This document shows positions 22,695-33,710 of a stretch of DNA of 64,000 bases, piece after piece; positions within the stretch are counted from its first letter, which is position 1, and each line of letters begins with the position of its first letter. The stretch lies in contig CM055094.1 of NCBI GenBank assembly GCA_029204225.1, positions 24,948,541 to 25,012,540 on the forward strand, given 5' to 3'. The DNA comes from Diphasiastrum complanatum. Its lineage: Eukaryota; Streptophyta; Lycopodiopsida; Lycopodiales; Lycopodiaceae. Position numbers and translations under genes: made by a program. The notes beneath the pieces were generated by a model that was given only the letters and a program-made list of their open reading frames with translations, did no database searches and had not been told where the DNA came from.

Positions 22695-22865
22695 GCACAT
22701 GGGCACTGCGAGTGAGCAGACCGAGGGGCCAATGGGAGACCAACACAGGGGAGTAGCATCACATGGGGGCAAGTACAGAGGCACATGGGCATTGTGGGTG
22801 AGCAGACCATGGGCCCAATGGGAGACCAACACAGGGGGGAGCATCACATGGGGGCAGGTACGGAG
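22695..22865. repeat. Two tandem subterminal repeats, copy B
   Basis: These are the counterpart of the pair at 10156-10326, with units 22695-22780 and 22781-22865. They are nearly identical to copy A. Confidence 0.8.
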
Positions 22866-22913
22866 GCACATGGAGGGATGATGGGGATCCACATGGCCGA
22901 TCAGGCTGTGGGG

Positions 22914-22921
22914 ATAAATAG
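22914..22921 (+). promoter_or_regulatory. Possible TATA box of the small hAT gene (copy B)
   Basis: ATAAATAG stands at the same distance from the ATG as in copy A. Confidence 0.4.
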
Positions 22922-23093
22922 GCACTCACAATGCCATTGTGGTCGGCATTTTCAGAGGCTGTGAGAGGGCTAGTGATAGACAGTGAGAGAGCAAGCGAGA
23001 GCCGGTGACAGGCTGTGAGAGGCTGTTTGAGAGCCAGGGTGCTGTGAGAGGGTGTTCAAGGATCAGGGTGCTGTGAGGAGAAGGTCGATCGAG

Positions 23094-23459
23094 ATGGCTG
23101 AGCGAATACCACCGAAGCCCGAGGGCGAAGCCAGGAGAAAGCTTGAGGAAGATATCCGAAGGCACAACGAGAGGCATCGGAAGCAAGAGGCAGATATCCG
23201 AGAGATGCTGCGACAGACTCGACAGAGAAATCCGGAACCGGAGCCACCCGCCCCCGCTGTGGATCCTGTCCCCGCTGTCGAGCTGGATCTGGATGAGCAG
23301 ATCGGAATGAATTTCACACGACGGCAGCTCATCATGGTCAGGGAAAGGGCGGCCAGACGTCGGGCTAACCAGGAGGCAGCTCGGGCTAACCGGGAGGCAG
23401 AGCAAGAGCGACAAAACAATGCACCAGACGAGGGCGAGGAGTCGGTGGAGGATCAGTGA
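23094..23459 (+). CDS. Small charged accessory protein of the hAT-like element, copy B
   Basis: An intact 121-codon frame in the same position as in copy A. The layout is the same: basic/acidic helix, Pro-rich linker, second charged helix, acidic tail. Differences from copy A are F to L, M to L, K to R and N to D, plus one silent change. It has no recognised domain. It lies between the left terminus and the 3' end of the transposase, transcribed towards it, with about 520 bp between the two stops. It could be a transposase partner, like the second proteins of Spm or Mutator elements, but this is inference from position only. A chance open frame is less likely because it is the only long frame in its segment, has an upstream TATA-like box and is carried by both copies. 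Confidence 0.6.
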   Translation: MAERIPPKPEGEARRKLEEDIRRHNERHRKQEADIREMLRQTRQRNPEPEPPAPAVDPVPAVELDLDEQIGMNFTRRQLIMVRERAARRRANQEAARANREAEQERQNNAPDEGEESVEDQ

Positions 23460-23982
23460 GGGATGTTTAGAATAGATGAGGTCCACCCGTATGTGGCGGA
23501 CTGTTGCTATGTAGTTTTCGGCAGTTTATGGTGCAGCAAATAACTAGATGGCTGCTTAAAAAAATGACAGTATATGTGATGTTATCCTGATACAACGGTT
23601 GAATATATACATAGTTGTTTTTTGTGCAACGCGAGCCTGGTCATGTAAGATGCAATGTCTGTAATTTTTTTAAATGCAGATGTATTACATGTGTTTATTC
23701 AATGTCGTTTGGGGTGTAGGGGTGATTGTTGTGCTCATGATGTAGGTGCATATATGTGAAGCTAGCATTCACTTCAAACGAAATTAAATGAAAATAGGAT
23801 TCACACACGCACATAGAATTCTTCAACATAAAATAAAGCATCACATGTACAGAGCGACATACGCACAATGTGCAGCAAATAATGTAGGCCAAACACTGTA
23901 TATAATGTGAAAAATCATCTGAGTACAATGGTAGACCGACTGCTAGAGACAAACTACTGAAACTAAAACAATAGAGCCACAA

Positions 23983-26900
23983 TCAATGCTCTGGCTCTCA
24001 CTCAGACGAATGCTCTGGAGACAACTCAGGGCCCCGAGCTGACTCTCGCAGCCGATATCTCTGCCTGTCTGGAACTGGCATGGGCTGTGTATCCGAGGGG
24101 GAAGACTCGTCATCCTCATCCTCCCAATCAGCCTCCGCATCAGCCCCCAAGCAGGCCAAACCAACAACACCTGCTCCAACTGGCTGTGATACTGCACCTC
24201 TACCTGTACCTGGAGCCCTGCGTGGTCGTCCTCTCCTCCCTGGCAGTTTCTGTGCCTTGCCTTTCTTGTTCGGTGCACCCTTGGGCCTGCCTGGTCTCTT
24301 GCGGACAAGAGGAGCTGTCAATGCCTCGTCACCCCCATGCAAATCACCTGGCTGGCTAGGCTGGGCCCAAGCTGAGGCCGGCTGGGATAGGGAAGCAAAA
24401 GAGGGAACTCCCTGTGCAACTGAGCGAGGAGGATGAGCTCGTGGAGTGTGTGCCCGTGGGGCTGCTGCAGGTGGAGGAACTGGCTGTGCAGGAGGCGAGT
24501 ACAGTGGCGATATGTACTGAAAGGGGCGCTGTGGTGGCCGGTACTGATACATCCTGGGTGCTGCCAAAGGAGGAGGATGTGACGTGGGTGCTGCCACTGG
24601 AGGAGCCACTGTGGATGTGGGCGCTGCAAGAGAAAACCTGGGCACAGATGGTGGCCTGCCATGGAGACCTGGTGCTGCAGAAGTGGACGGCGATGGAGGG
24701 GCTGCAGGCCTAAATGGCATCGGTGGCACTGGAGGAGCTGTGCGACGCACATACACCCTCTGAGGAGCTGGAGGAACTGTAGGCACCTCATGCGGCTGCT
24801 CTGGCGGGGACTCTGTGTGTGGCATGCTGGCAAGAGATGATGGGGGCGCCCTGACACTCGGCATCTGCTGGGCCTCTGAATCCAATGTGGCAACCAAGTC
24901 GGCCAGCTGGGCATCCGAATACAAATGCTCTGGGCTCTGGGACTCATCCTGTGCACCAGCCTCTAAATCATCCTGTGCACCAACCTCTGAATCATCCTGT
25001 GCACCAACCCTTGAATCAACCCAAGCCTCATCCTATGCCTCATCATGTGCACCCTGTAGACCCTGCATGGCCTCCCAATCTGTGCAATGAAAGTCATCAG
25101 GTGCCTCCTCTGGTGTGCTGTCGTAGTAACGGCCATGACTCTGTGCTGCACGCATCCAAACATCTGCGGGACCGGCATCTAAACCACTCTGCCCTCTATC
25201 AAGAGCCTCCTCCATCATGTCGACATAGGTAGGTATGCCACTGCCCCCCCCCCTGTGTGCCCTGCCTGTCTGCCGGTATAACATGTGCCATGTGTCCCAC
25301 CTCTGCCACGTGATGCACCTGTGACCCCTGCCCGTGGCGTGTGCCCTGCACCTGTATAATCTGCCTCATCCCTCTCTGGTCTGGCAAACACAACCTGAAT
25401 GGGCTCATCCTCATCATGCTCATCCTCTGACACTGGCTCATCTGCCTCATACAATGGGGGCTCTCTGTGCTCAAGCCCAAGCTCTCTCTCTCTCATCTCG
25501 GCAAGCTCCCTCTCTCTCTCTGCCATCAACTGTGTGCCCAGGTCATCTGCAGGCATGGGATGGGTGCTGTCCGTAGGCAAGTCAACCTGGCGCTCCAAAT
25601 CGGATATCTTCGTCTGCAAGGTTTAAAATTGGCATGTCAGAGAAACAACTCTATCAAGAAATGAAACCAACATACCAGGAGTCAACCAACATGCTATGAA
25701 AGGTTAGCTTATCACCTGCAATGCGCTCGTAATGGTCGGAAGCCTCCTGGCGAGACGTGCGTTGGTGCTACAGAACACCAACCGCTCCAACTGACTCACT
25801 GACAAGCGGTTCCTTCTCCTCGTGTGAATCAGTGCCCATGTGCTCCAATTACGCTCACACACGGAGGCAGCACAGTCCTGTGGTGCGTGCATTGAAATAC
25901 TTCAGCACATTGTGGCAGAGGTGAAACTTCAACGTAACACAAAAAATGGAGGATAAAATGAGATGCATACCTGAGAAAGGACACGCAGTGCAAGACGCTG
26001 TATAGATGGGTATGTGCTACCGAACATGGTCCACCAGGTAATGGGTAGCTGCCTCCTCTCTGGGTCCTGGGCAGCCGGGTGGCCGAATGTGCCCATGCCG
26101 AAACGAAATGCAGCGAGCTCCTCCATGAGCCTGATAGGATCCAAACCTATGTGTGGACCCACCCTGTGAATGTACTGAAGCCAATCGGCCTCGAGCTCCC
26201 TGTCTGCGATCTGTGTCGGAGAGAGGAAGAGGGGATGCAGCATGTGTGCAACGCTGTGGATACTCCTGTGGAAGTAGTTCCATCGCGTCTCCCATATGAA
26301 CTTCAGCTCTGTCATCCTGCAGGTGAGGGGCATGTGGTTTAGGGCATTACGAAAAAGCTTAACATTGACAGAAAAACAAACTAGCAAGTACTAAAAAGAT
26401 AAAGGTCAATTGCACCACTGTACCGCTTACCTCTCTGGCTGCAAGATGGGCAGCTGCAGGAACTGTCCAATCCGGTCCATGAGCTCATACACCAGTCCAA
26501 GTGTCGACCCCTCGCTGTCAGCCATGCGGAGCACAATGTAGAGTGGTCGAAGCAGTCCTGACAATGTCTGTGCATCCCTCCAGAACTGGTCTCCCCTCAC
26601 CGTGGAAGAAAAGTGCTCCCCATCCTCAGTGTGCGGAAATGTACTGGCACCCCAAAGATCACTGGCAACCATCTGTAGAAGCTGGGCCCTGCACCTGATC
26701 AAACGGTCGATGACCACCAAGTCGAATGCAAAGCGCGTGGGGGCTGGCTTACGGAGGTCCAGATGGCTAAACACCCGGAACATGGCAAGAACACGCCTCT
26801 TTCTGGTGACAAAAGTCACCAGGAAGAGGGCCTCCCGGACGATGGCTCTAACCCAGGGAAGTGCTCCAATGTCCCCCATCAAAAGGTCTATGCCGTGGGC

Positions 26901-28305
26901 TGCACTTGGGGTATGAACAATATGAGGGAACTCGGCCTCTAGCAGTACACCCATCTGAATGCAGTTCGTGGCATTGTCCGTCACCACCGTGACGACATGC
27001 TGTGGGCCTATGGCTAGGATGGAAGACCTGATGACATCAAACATGAACTCTGCAGATATGACTCTCCCCCCCCTGCTGCAATCCACTGCCCTCAAAAACT
27101 GTGTGCCCATGCAGCTGGAGACCAGTATGTTGAGGATCGGCCTCCTCCTGACATCAGTCCAGCCATCGGACATGATGCTGCAACCGTAAGTGGCCCAGTG
27201 CCGACGCAGAGGCTCCATCTCTCTAGACAAGGACTCGACCCTATCCCTCAGCATGTGTGTGCGGACAACCTCTGAACTAGGGACTCTCCAGCTAGGGCTG
27301 ACAGACTGTGCAAGGCGGAAGGCCCTTCTGAAGGGCTCAGAGTCGGTGATGGCAAAGGGCAGGTTCAGCTCGTAAACCAGACTGGCCACGGCCTGTGTGG
27401 CCTCTCTGTCCATGTGCGGCTGATGCGCGCCGCGAATGGTCTGCTGCACGAGGGCTCTCCCTGGTGGACGACGGGTGGTGGACCTCCAGCACGGATGCAC
27501 CAACCGTGACGGGAATGGACGATGACGCGACAGGCTGGGCGCTGGTGGATGCATCGGCTGTAGACGTGGAATGGGGAGAGTGGGATGCACTGGCAGGGAT
27601 GGGTGCAGCAGCATAGGTGGGGTGCACTGGTGGAGGGGCAACATCTGGCATGGGGTACGAAAACTGCTGGCTGAGGAGGTCATCCGGATGGGAAGGGAAG
27701 GAAGAAGGGATCTCTTCCACATCCTCGAAGGCCCGCCCAGTACCATCCTGGGCCTGCTCGGGTGGCGGAGAGTCCATGAGAAAGTCGTAGACTGGTGGAG
27801 TGCGAGCAACAGTGGGTGGTGGTGGAACCGCAGTGGCAACTGTCGGACGCGATGGGACGGGATCCACCGGAATCTGAGCAGATGGGGGTGCATGAGGCAG
27901 AGCTGTCTGAGGGGCAAAGGGACCAGAGGAGGATGCACTCCCTCTCCTCGTGCGTGCCAGCCAAGCAGGCAGCAACTCTGGGTTAGTCACATAAGGAGCG
28001 GTGCAAAATCGGAGAACGCCCTCCGAAATGGTGTTCTCCCCTGCCACGAGCCGCGGCCCGTAGGTGTCCAGTAGTCGCTGCCTGTCGGGGACGGTCATGC
28101 TGCCACAAGGGGCAGCATTCAAGGTGGCACCATTTTTGGCGCGTGCACCGAGCAGATGGCCTTTAAGGCGAGTGAGGGATGCAGCAAACTCGACGAGACA
28201 GTATCGGCAGCGCACGATCTTCTGACCGGTCTTGTTGGCCTTGTCGGCAACCCGCCTGACAATGTCTACCTCGTCCCACAGACCGGAAAGGTCGGATTGC
28301 ACCAT
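23983..28305 (-). pseudogene. hAT transposase with BED finger, DUF659, dimerisation domain and AT-hook tail, copy B
   Basis: Minus-strand gene in four exons with GT-AG junctions: 28305-26431, 26316-25971, 25877-25716 and 25613-23983. Exon 1 encodes a BED finger (VRCRYCLVEFAASLTRLKGH), a long Pro-rich linker, then DUF659 with catalytic blocks SDGWTDVRRRPILNILVS and VVTDNATNC. Exons 2-3 encode the hAT C-terminal domain (ITWWTMFGSTYPSIQRLAL, CERNWSTWALIHTRRRNRL). Exon 4 adds an unusual tail: heptad-like Leu/Glu segment, acidic part, Pro-rich part and two AT-hooks (KRPGRPKG, RRGRPRR). Inactivating changes are one extra base near 27494, a TAG near 25035 and a TGA at 23998-24000. Restored length would be over 1,300 residues, larger than typical hAT transposases. 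Confidence 0.9.
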
Positions 28306-28676
28306 TGCAGATGAAATGAGGGATGGATTGCTGGAAAAAAAACAGCAGGGTTCACTGTTGGAGAGACGCTGAAAATGGGCGAGTGCAGGGCAAAGGACAT
28401 CAGATGCAAGGCAGGGCGTTGCGTGGGCGATGGGCGACGCAAGGAATCAAAGGCAGGCAAGAAAAACCAGCAGCGATGGCAGGGCGGAGAGGGCTCAAAA
28501 AAATTTCAGAGGAAATGCGAGGGGGGCGGGTAGGTTTAGGTAAAAAAAAATTAAAAAAAATATTAAATAATAAATATATTATTATATTGTGGTACCGCGG
28601 TACCATCATGGTACCGCGGTACCAGTATGGTCCCGCGGTACCGGGATCCGCGGTACCTAGTACCGCGGGACCTATG

Positions 28677-28696
28677 ATATATATATATATATATAT
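28677..28696. repeat. AT run between copy B and MITE 2
   Basis: A pure AT run lies between CTATG and CATAG. Confidence 0.95.
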
Positions 28697-28884
28697 CATA
28701 GTACCCCCTGGTACCGCTGGTATGGTACCGCCAGTACGGTATCGCCCTGGGATCCGCGGTACCAGGGCGGTACCATAATATATAAAAAATTCCCGTGTTA
28801 TTTTCGCAAAAAAAAAAAAAAAAAAAATTTGGTACTGCCCCGCTACCATATATGGTCCCGCGGGACCGGGATCCGCGGGACCTA

Positions 28885-28886
<2 letters not shown>
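28697..28886. mobile_element. GGTACC-family hAT MITE 2 (190 bp)
   Basis: It starts CATAGTACCCCCTGG and ends CCGCGGGACCTATG. The core has TTCCCGTGTTATT and a poly(A) run, the reverse complement of the MITE 1 core. The left arm closely matches the left arm of copies A and B. Confidence 0.8.

Positions 28887-28980
<94 letters not shown>
28887..28980. repeat. (AT)n microsatellite between MITE 2 and copy C
   Basis: About 94 bp of uninterrupted AT dinucleotide lie between CTATG and CATAG, the longest AT run in the array. Confidence 0.97.
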
Positions 28981-28982
<2 letters not shown>

Positions 28983-30940
28983 TAGGTCCCGCAGATCCCG
29001 GTACCGCGGGACCGTATAGGTACCACGGTACCATAATATAATAATATAATTGATATTTAATATTCTTTGAAAAATTTTAAACCTAATCTACCCGCCCCCC
29101 TCGCTTCTTCTCTCCCAGTTTCTTTGCAGCCATCGTTGCCCTGCCTTCGCTACTGGTTTTGCTGCCTTGCCTTCCCTGCCTTGCGTCTGATTTGCGTCGC
29201 CCTTCGCCCACAGACCGCCCTGCCTTGCATCTGATTTGCAAGAACCTGCCTTCGCCCATTTTCAGCGTCTCTCACACAGTGTACCCTGCTTTTTTTTTTC
29301 CAGCATTCCATCCTTGCAGCTTTAGCTTCATCTGCATTTTGTCCCTAGTTTTCTCCATCGCAATGGTGCAATCCGACCTTTCCGGTCTGTGGGACGAGGT
29401 AGACATTGTCAGGCGGGTTGCCGACAAGGCCAACAAGACCGGACAGAAGATCGTGCGCTGCCGATACTGTCTCGTCGAGTTTGCTGCATCCCTCACTCGC
29501 CTTAAAGGCCATCTGCTCGGTGCACGCGCCAAAAATGGTGCCACCTTGAATGCTGCCCCTTGTGGCAGCATGACCGTCCCCGACAGGCAATGACTACTGG
29601 ACACCTACGGGCTGCGGTTTGTGGCAGGGGAGAACACCATTTCGGAGGGCATTCTCCGATTTTGCACCACTCCTTATGTGGCTGACCCAGAGTTGCTGCC
29701 TGCTTGGCTAGCACGCTCGAGGAGAGGGAGTGCATCCTTGTCCAGTCCCTTTGCCCCTCATCCCCCTCAGACAGTTCCGCCTCACGCACCCCCATCTGCT
29801 CAGATTCCGGTGGATCCCATCCCATCGCGTCCGCCAGTTGCCACTGTGGTTCCACCTCCACGTCCTGTTGCTCGCACACCCCCGGTTTACGACTTTCTCA
29901 TGGACTCTCCACCACCCGAGCAGGCCCAGGATGCTACTGTTGAGGCCTTCGAGGATGTGGAAGAGATCCCTTCTTCCTTCCCTTCCCATCCGGATGACCT
30001 CCTCAGCCAGCAGTTTTCGTACCCCATGCCAGATGTTGCCCCTCCACCAGTGCACCCCACCTATGCTGCTGCACCCATCCCTGCCAGTGCATCCCACTCT
30101 CCCCATTCCACGTCTACAGCCGATGCATCCACCAGTGCCCAGCCTGTTGCGTCATCGTCCATTCCCGTCACGGTTGGTGCACCGTGCTGGAGGTCCACCA
30201 CCCATCGCCCACCAGGTAGAGCCCTTGTGCAGCAGACCATTTGTGCGCGCATCAGCCACACATGGACAGAGAGGCCACACAGGCCGTGGCCAGTTTGAAT
30301 TACGAGCTGAACCTACCTTTTGCCATCACCGATTCTGAGCCCTTCAGAAGGGCATTCCGCCTTGCACAGTCTGTCAGCCCTGGCTGGAGAGTCCCTGGTT
30401 CGGAGGTTGTCCGCACACACATGCTGAGAGATAGGGTTGAGTCCTTGTCTAGAGAGATGGAGCCTCTACGCCGCCACTGGGCCACATATGGATGTAGCAT
30501 CATGTACGATGGTTGGACTGTAGGCACCTCATGCGGCTGCTCTGGCTGGGACTCTGTGTATGGCATGCTGGCAAGAGATGATGGAGGCGCCCTGACACTC
30601 GGCATCTGCTGGGCCTCTAAATCCAATTTGGCAACCAAGTCGTCCAGCTGGGCATCTGAATACAAATGCTCTGGGCTCTGGGACTCATCCTGTGCACCAG
30701 CCTCTAAATCATCTTGTGCACCAACCTCTGAATCATCCTGTGCACCAACCCCTGAATCAACCCGGGCCTCATCCCGTGCCTCATCATGTGCACCTTGTAG
30801 ACCCTGCATGGCCTCCAATCTGTGCAATCAAAGTCATCTGGTGCCTCCCTTGGTGTGCTGTCGTAGTAACGGCCATGACTCTGTACTGCACGCATCCAAA
30901 CATCTGCCGGACCGACATCTAAATCACTCTGCCCTCTATC
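28981..30940 (+). mobile_element. hAT-like element, copy C (rearranged, opposite orientation)
   Basis: It starts CATAGGTCCCGC after the AT run. The segment 28981 to about 30520 is the reverse-complement counterpart of the transposase 5' half of copy B. At the junction (about 30517-30520, microhomology ACTG) it switches to a segment matching 24777-25199 of copy B in the plus orientation. The copy is therefore a fold-back chimera lacking the dimerisation domain, the AT-hooks and the small gene. It is more diverged than A and B are from each other. It ends abruptly at 30940, where an LTR relic follows. Confidence 0.85.
29363..30520 (+). pseudogene. hAT transposase N-terminal half, copy C
   Basis: ATG at 29363 opens the same BED-finger protein as copy B (RYCLVEFAASLTRLKGH intact). 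A TGA near 29591 interrupts it. The frame then runs through the Pro-rich linker and, unlike copies A and B, passes the site of their shared extra base without shifting (VTVGAPCWRSTTHRPPGRAL). One further base loss near 30243 shifts it before the DUF659 region (SDGW equivalent reads YDGW). It ends at the inversion breakpoint. It is useful as an outgroup for the damage in copies A and B. Confidence 0.82.
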
Positions 30941-31078
30941 TACTTTCTCTCTCCTTGAGGGCGCCTAACCCTCTCCCTCTTCTTCTTCTTCTTCCTCTTT
31001 TTCTTCTTCTTGTATATGGAGATTCAATTTTAGAAGGATCTTGGCACTTTGATTTCCTACATGGTATCAAAGCCATGG
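30941..31078 (+). mobile_element. LTR end plus primer binding site (LTR retrotransposon relic)
   Basis: A pyrimidine-rich stretch ends at TTTCCTACA and is followed by TGGTATCAAAGCCATGG (31062-31078), an initiator tRNA-Met-type primer site. This is the 3' end of a 5' LTR and the start of an internal region. I could not identify coding domains downstream; a copia-type origin is likely but unproven. Confidence 0.65.
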
Positions 31079-33049
31079 ATCTTCTATGCTTGATTTAGGG
31101 CGCCCTACCAAAAGAGATCGTCTTCACTTAGGGATCACAAAAATTCAGCACCTTTGCTGATTGTGTTAGAAATAATGATTAATTATTGCCTCCTAAAGTC
31201 ATAGCTTACTGTTTAGTCTATTCTTAGAACTTCACACTATTCTAGTGTGAGTTAAATCTAGTTTAACTATAAGTTAAGTTGAGTCTAACTACAAGTTATG
31301 CTATGTAAATGCTAAAGTAGATTTAGAACATGCTTCCTAAGGGCTCTAATTTTGCACATGTAGGAGACGCTAGCTTCATTATGTAGGACAAATGCACCAC
31401 TTTTATTGGAGATTTGGCTTCATTGTGTATAACTCTTGTTGTGTCTTTGGTGAATGCTAGTAGGATGTCATTATTCAATAGAGTGAATATGTTGTCGTAT
31501 TAAGCTTGCTTCCCTAGGCAATGGGTGAATCAATCAAACCCGCTAGGACCATGTCAGAGGTGAAGAAGGTGAACTCACATGGACAGGGGGAGATGGAGAT
31601 GGGCGTGTCAGTGGGCATGGTGCATAATGTAGTCGCATAAGTAGTCTAGGTATGTAGATCCTCAAGGAGAGGAGTGAAGCACAGGGAATAAACTCATGCC
31701 AAAAAGCACCTATGGATGAACCAAAAAGAGAATCGACAAGTTGTTTCCCTTCCTAAGATCATATACCCATTCTTTAGTTGTCGCCAATCATTGGCCTCGA
31801 GCCCTTTGGGGTAACCAGCCATGCCAATGGTACATTAAAGCTAGACTAAACTCTAACAATTTTGATTATGAAAGCCTCGTTCGATCCAGGGAGATAATGA
31901 GATGAATGAGGTGCACCTTACTAAGCCCAAGAGACTTGAGGATGACGCTATAGTTCGGATGATAGTTACCAGCAAACGTGCAAATGCAAGCATTTGCAAG
32001 GGGAAGGGGGACATTTGCAATTGTTGCCCTTAAAATACCCTCATTTTTTCTTACTAGAACTTTGGATGGGGACTTGCACGAATAAAATAAATCTTATAGG
32101 CTACTTCATACATAGTAGAATAATGTACAAAATAGAATCACAACTTACAACGTATTCTAATTAACTTTACAACCATCAATGGTTAATCATTAGAATATAG
32201 GCTACATTGTACCAATCTAAAGGGCCACTCAGCCCCCGAGCAACACATACTTGGGATTTTTTCAAGCATTTACTCATTTTTACAGATTTACGCATTTGGC
32301 AAATGCGCAGACACAAACGAGTTTGCAAGTTTGCAAATGTATTTGATGGTAACTATGGTTCAAAATTGTAAAAGGAAAGATATACCTTTTCAAAAAAGAA
32401 GCGGCACCTATCTGGAAGCTTCCATTAGGATAAGCATGACCAATCTTTCACACTACAAAAAGGATCACTCCTCCAAATGAAAAGCTCCAAAAGTAAAAGA
32501 AGAGTTAAAGGCCTTCAAGCTACAAGGGAAGACGGCCTTCAAGATACAAGGGAAGACTAATGGTGGCTGAAGATTGTAAAGGACTTGAGAGTCTCTAACG
32601 ACTGAGATGTAGATACTCCTTTTTCCTAAAGGTCGTATAGCAAATGAACCTACGCAGCAAACCACTACAAGCACCTTTTCCCATCGCACTTCATCTAGCT
32701 TGAGGAAGAGCATCAAGGTATGTTATGTCGTTTTAACATTAACAATGCTCCCTCAAGCTGTTCTTCCACGTCAAGAGTTAAGCAACCCGTTAAGAGAGTC
32801 GGTCAAATAAGGGACTTCGCCAAAGAATTGTAGCACTTTTCTTACAAGAGATTGTGGATGACGAAGAAGTTAGAGTGGGTCGTGTATAAGCGAGGTATTT
32901 GAAGAAATAATGTTTACCTAAGAATATTTTAGTTGTAGAACTATTGAATTTTTAGACCCCTCCTTGAATGTTTAGACTACTAAATTTTGATTTTCTAGAG
33001 GGTCCTACATCGAGTTAGTGAACTACTAAAATAGCACGTCATATGGTCA
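31079..33049. other. Unassigned, probably decayed retroelement interior
   Basis: There is no open frame with a recognised domain. The stretch follows a primer binding site, so it may be the decayed interior of that element, but I see no motif to prove it. Confidence 0.35.
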
Positions 33050-33710
33050 AACTCGAGGTAGATGAGGAAGAATAAGTAAGTAGAATACAGAAAAGGCAAC
33101 GGTAATGCCCTCTAATCTCATAATAAACAGGACGTCTAAATATAAACTGCTCCTCAAAATCCACCTCGCCTAATGAGAATAGCTCGCAAATCTCACATGG
33201 GCTATCCTGACAACATCCTATCTCTACATTTAACTAATGTGAGGAAACTTGTTCCAGTGTAAACTGGAGGCAATGTAAAAGACCACTATCTAGGTACTAA
33301 GGCAATAACGGTACACCAATAGCATCGAACTAAGGGAAGTGAGAACGGTAGAAATCTAACTTGACCCCAAGAGGTCTCTGCCAAGTCCTCTGTGAATATG
33401 CACGATGAATGACATCTTGACTATATTGATGAGGTCCCTTTAGTCATGTCATATGTGCGTAAAAGGCAAGAGGCCTGAGAATACCATGAAAACTAAGGAT
33501 CCCTTATCATCAAGCAGTGGGATGATATGAGAACAATATGAGGATAGTGTGGTAGATTATCTGAAAGCCTCCACAATCTTTGAATAAATGTAATTAGCCT
33601 GAAAATAGCCTCAACATGAAGTGGTGTGATTGCAAACTTAGCGAGGACTAGAATAAAACGTTGGTTGTAACTTGTAGTTAGGAAGAGAGCTGACAAGCGC
33701 AGTAGTCAAT
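33050..33710 (-). pseudogene. LINE fragment with post-RT and zf-RVT regions
   Basis: On the minus strand, 33696-33493 encodes FILVLAKFAITPLHVEAIFRL, matching the post-RT segment of the LINE at 52.1 kb. Further down come LGVKLDFYRSHF, YLDSGLLHCLQFTL and then ICELFSLGEVDFEEQFIF with YYEIRGHYRCLF, the zf-RVT region, in which H and C zinc ligands are changed (EEQ, FRR). Several stops are present. No CT tail is visible at the low-coordinate end. The fragment lies just downstream of the recognised ORC3 exons. Confidence 0.75.

Larger units (their letters stand above)
22443..28676 (-). mobile_element. hAT-like two-gene element, copy B (reference copy)
   Basis: About 6.23 kb from CATAG (22443) to CTATG (28676), flanked on both sides by AT runs that can hide an 8-bp AT target duplication. 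The left arm carries GGTACC-type palindromes (GGATCCGCGGTACC), then the subterminal 86-bp repeats, the small gene (plus strand), and the convergent spliced transposase (minus strand). The right arm again has GGTACCGCGGTACC repeats. CATAG is close to the hAT terminal consensus. This is the least damaged copy, though its transposase still carries a frameshift and two stops. Confidence 0.88.

Noticed and set aside
24414-25626. Plus-strand open frames in the transposase exon 4 region (and the equivalents in copies A and C)
   Set aside because: They lie antisense to the spliced transposase and have no domain. The low-complexity, GC-rich coding strand creates long shadow frames.
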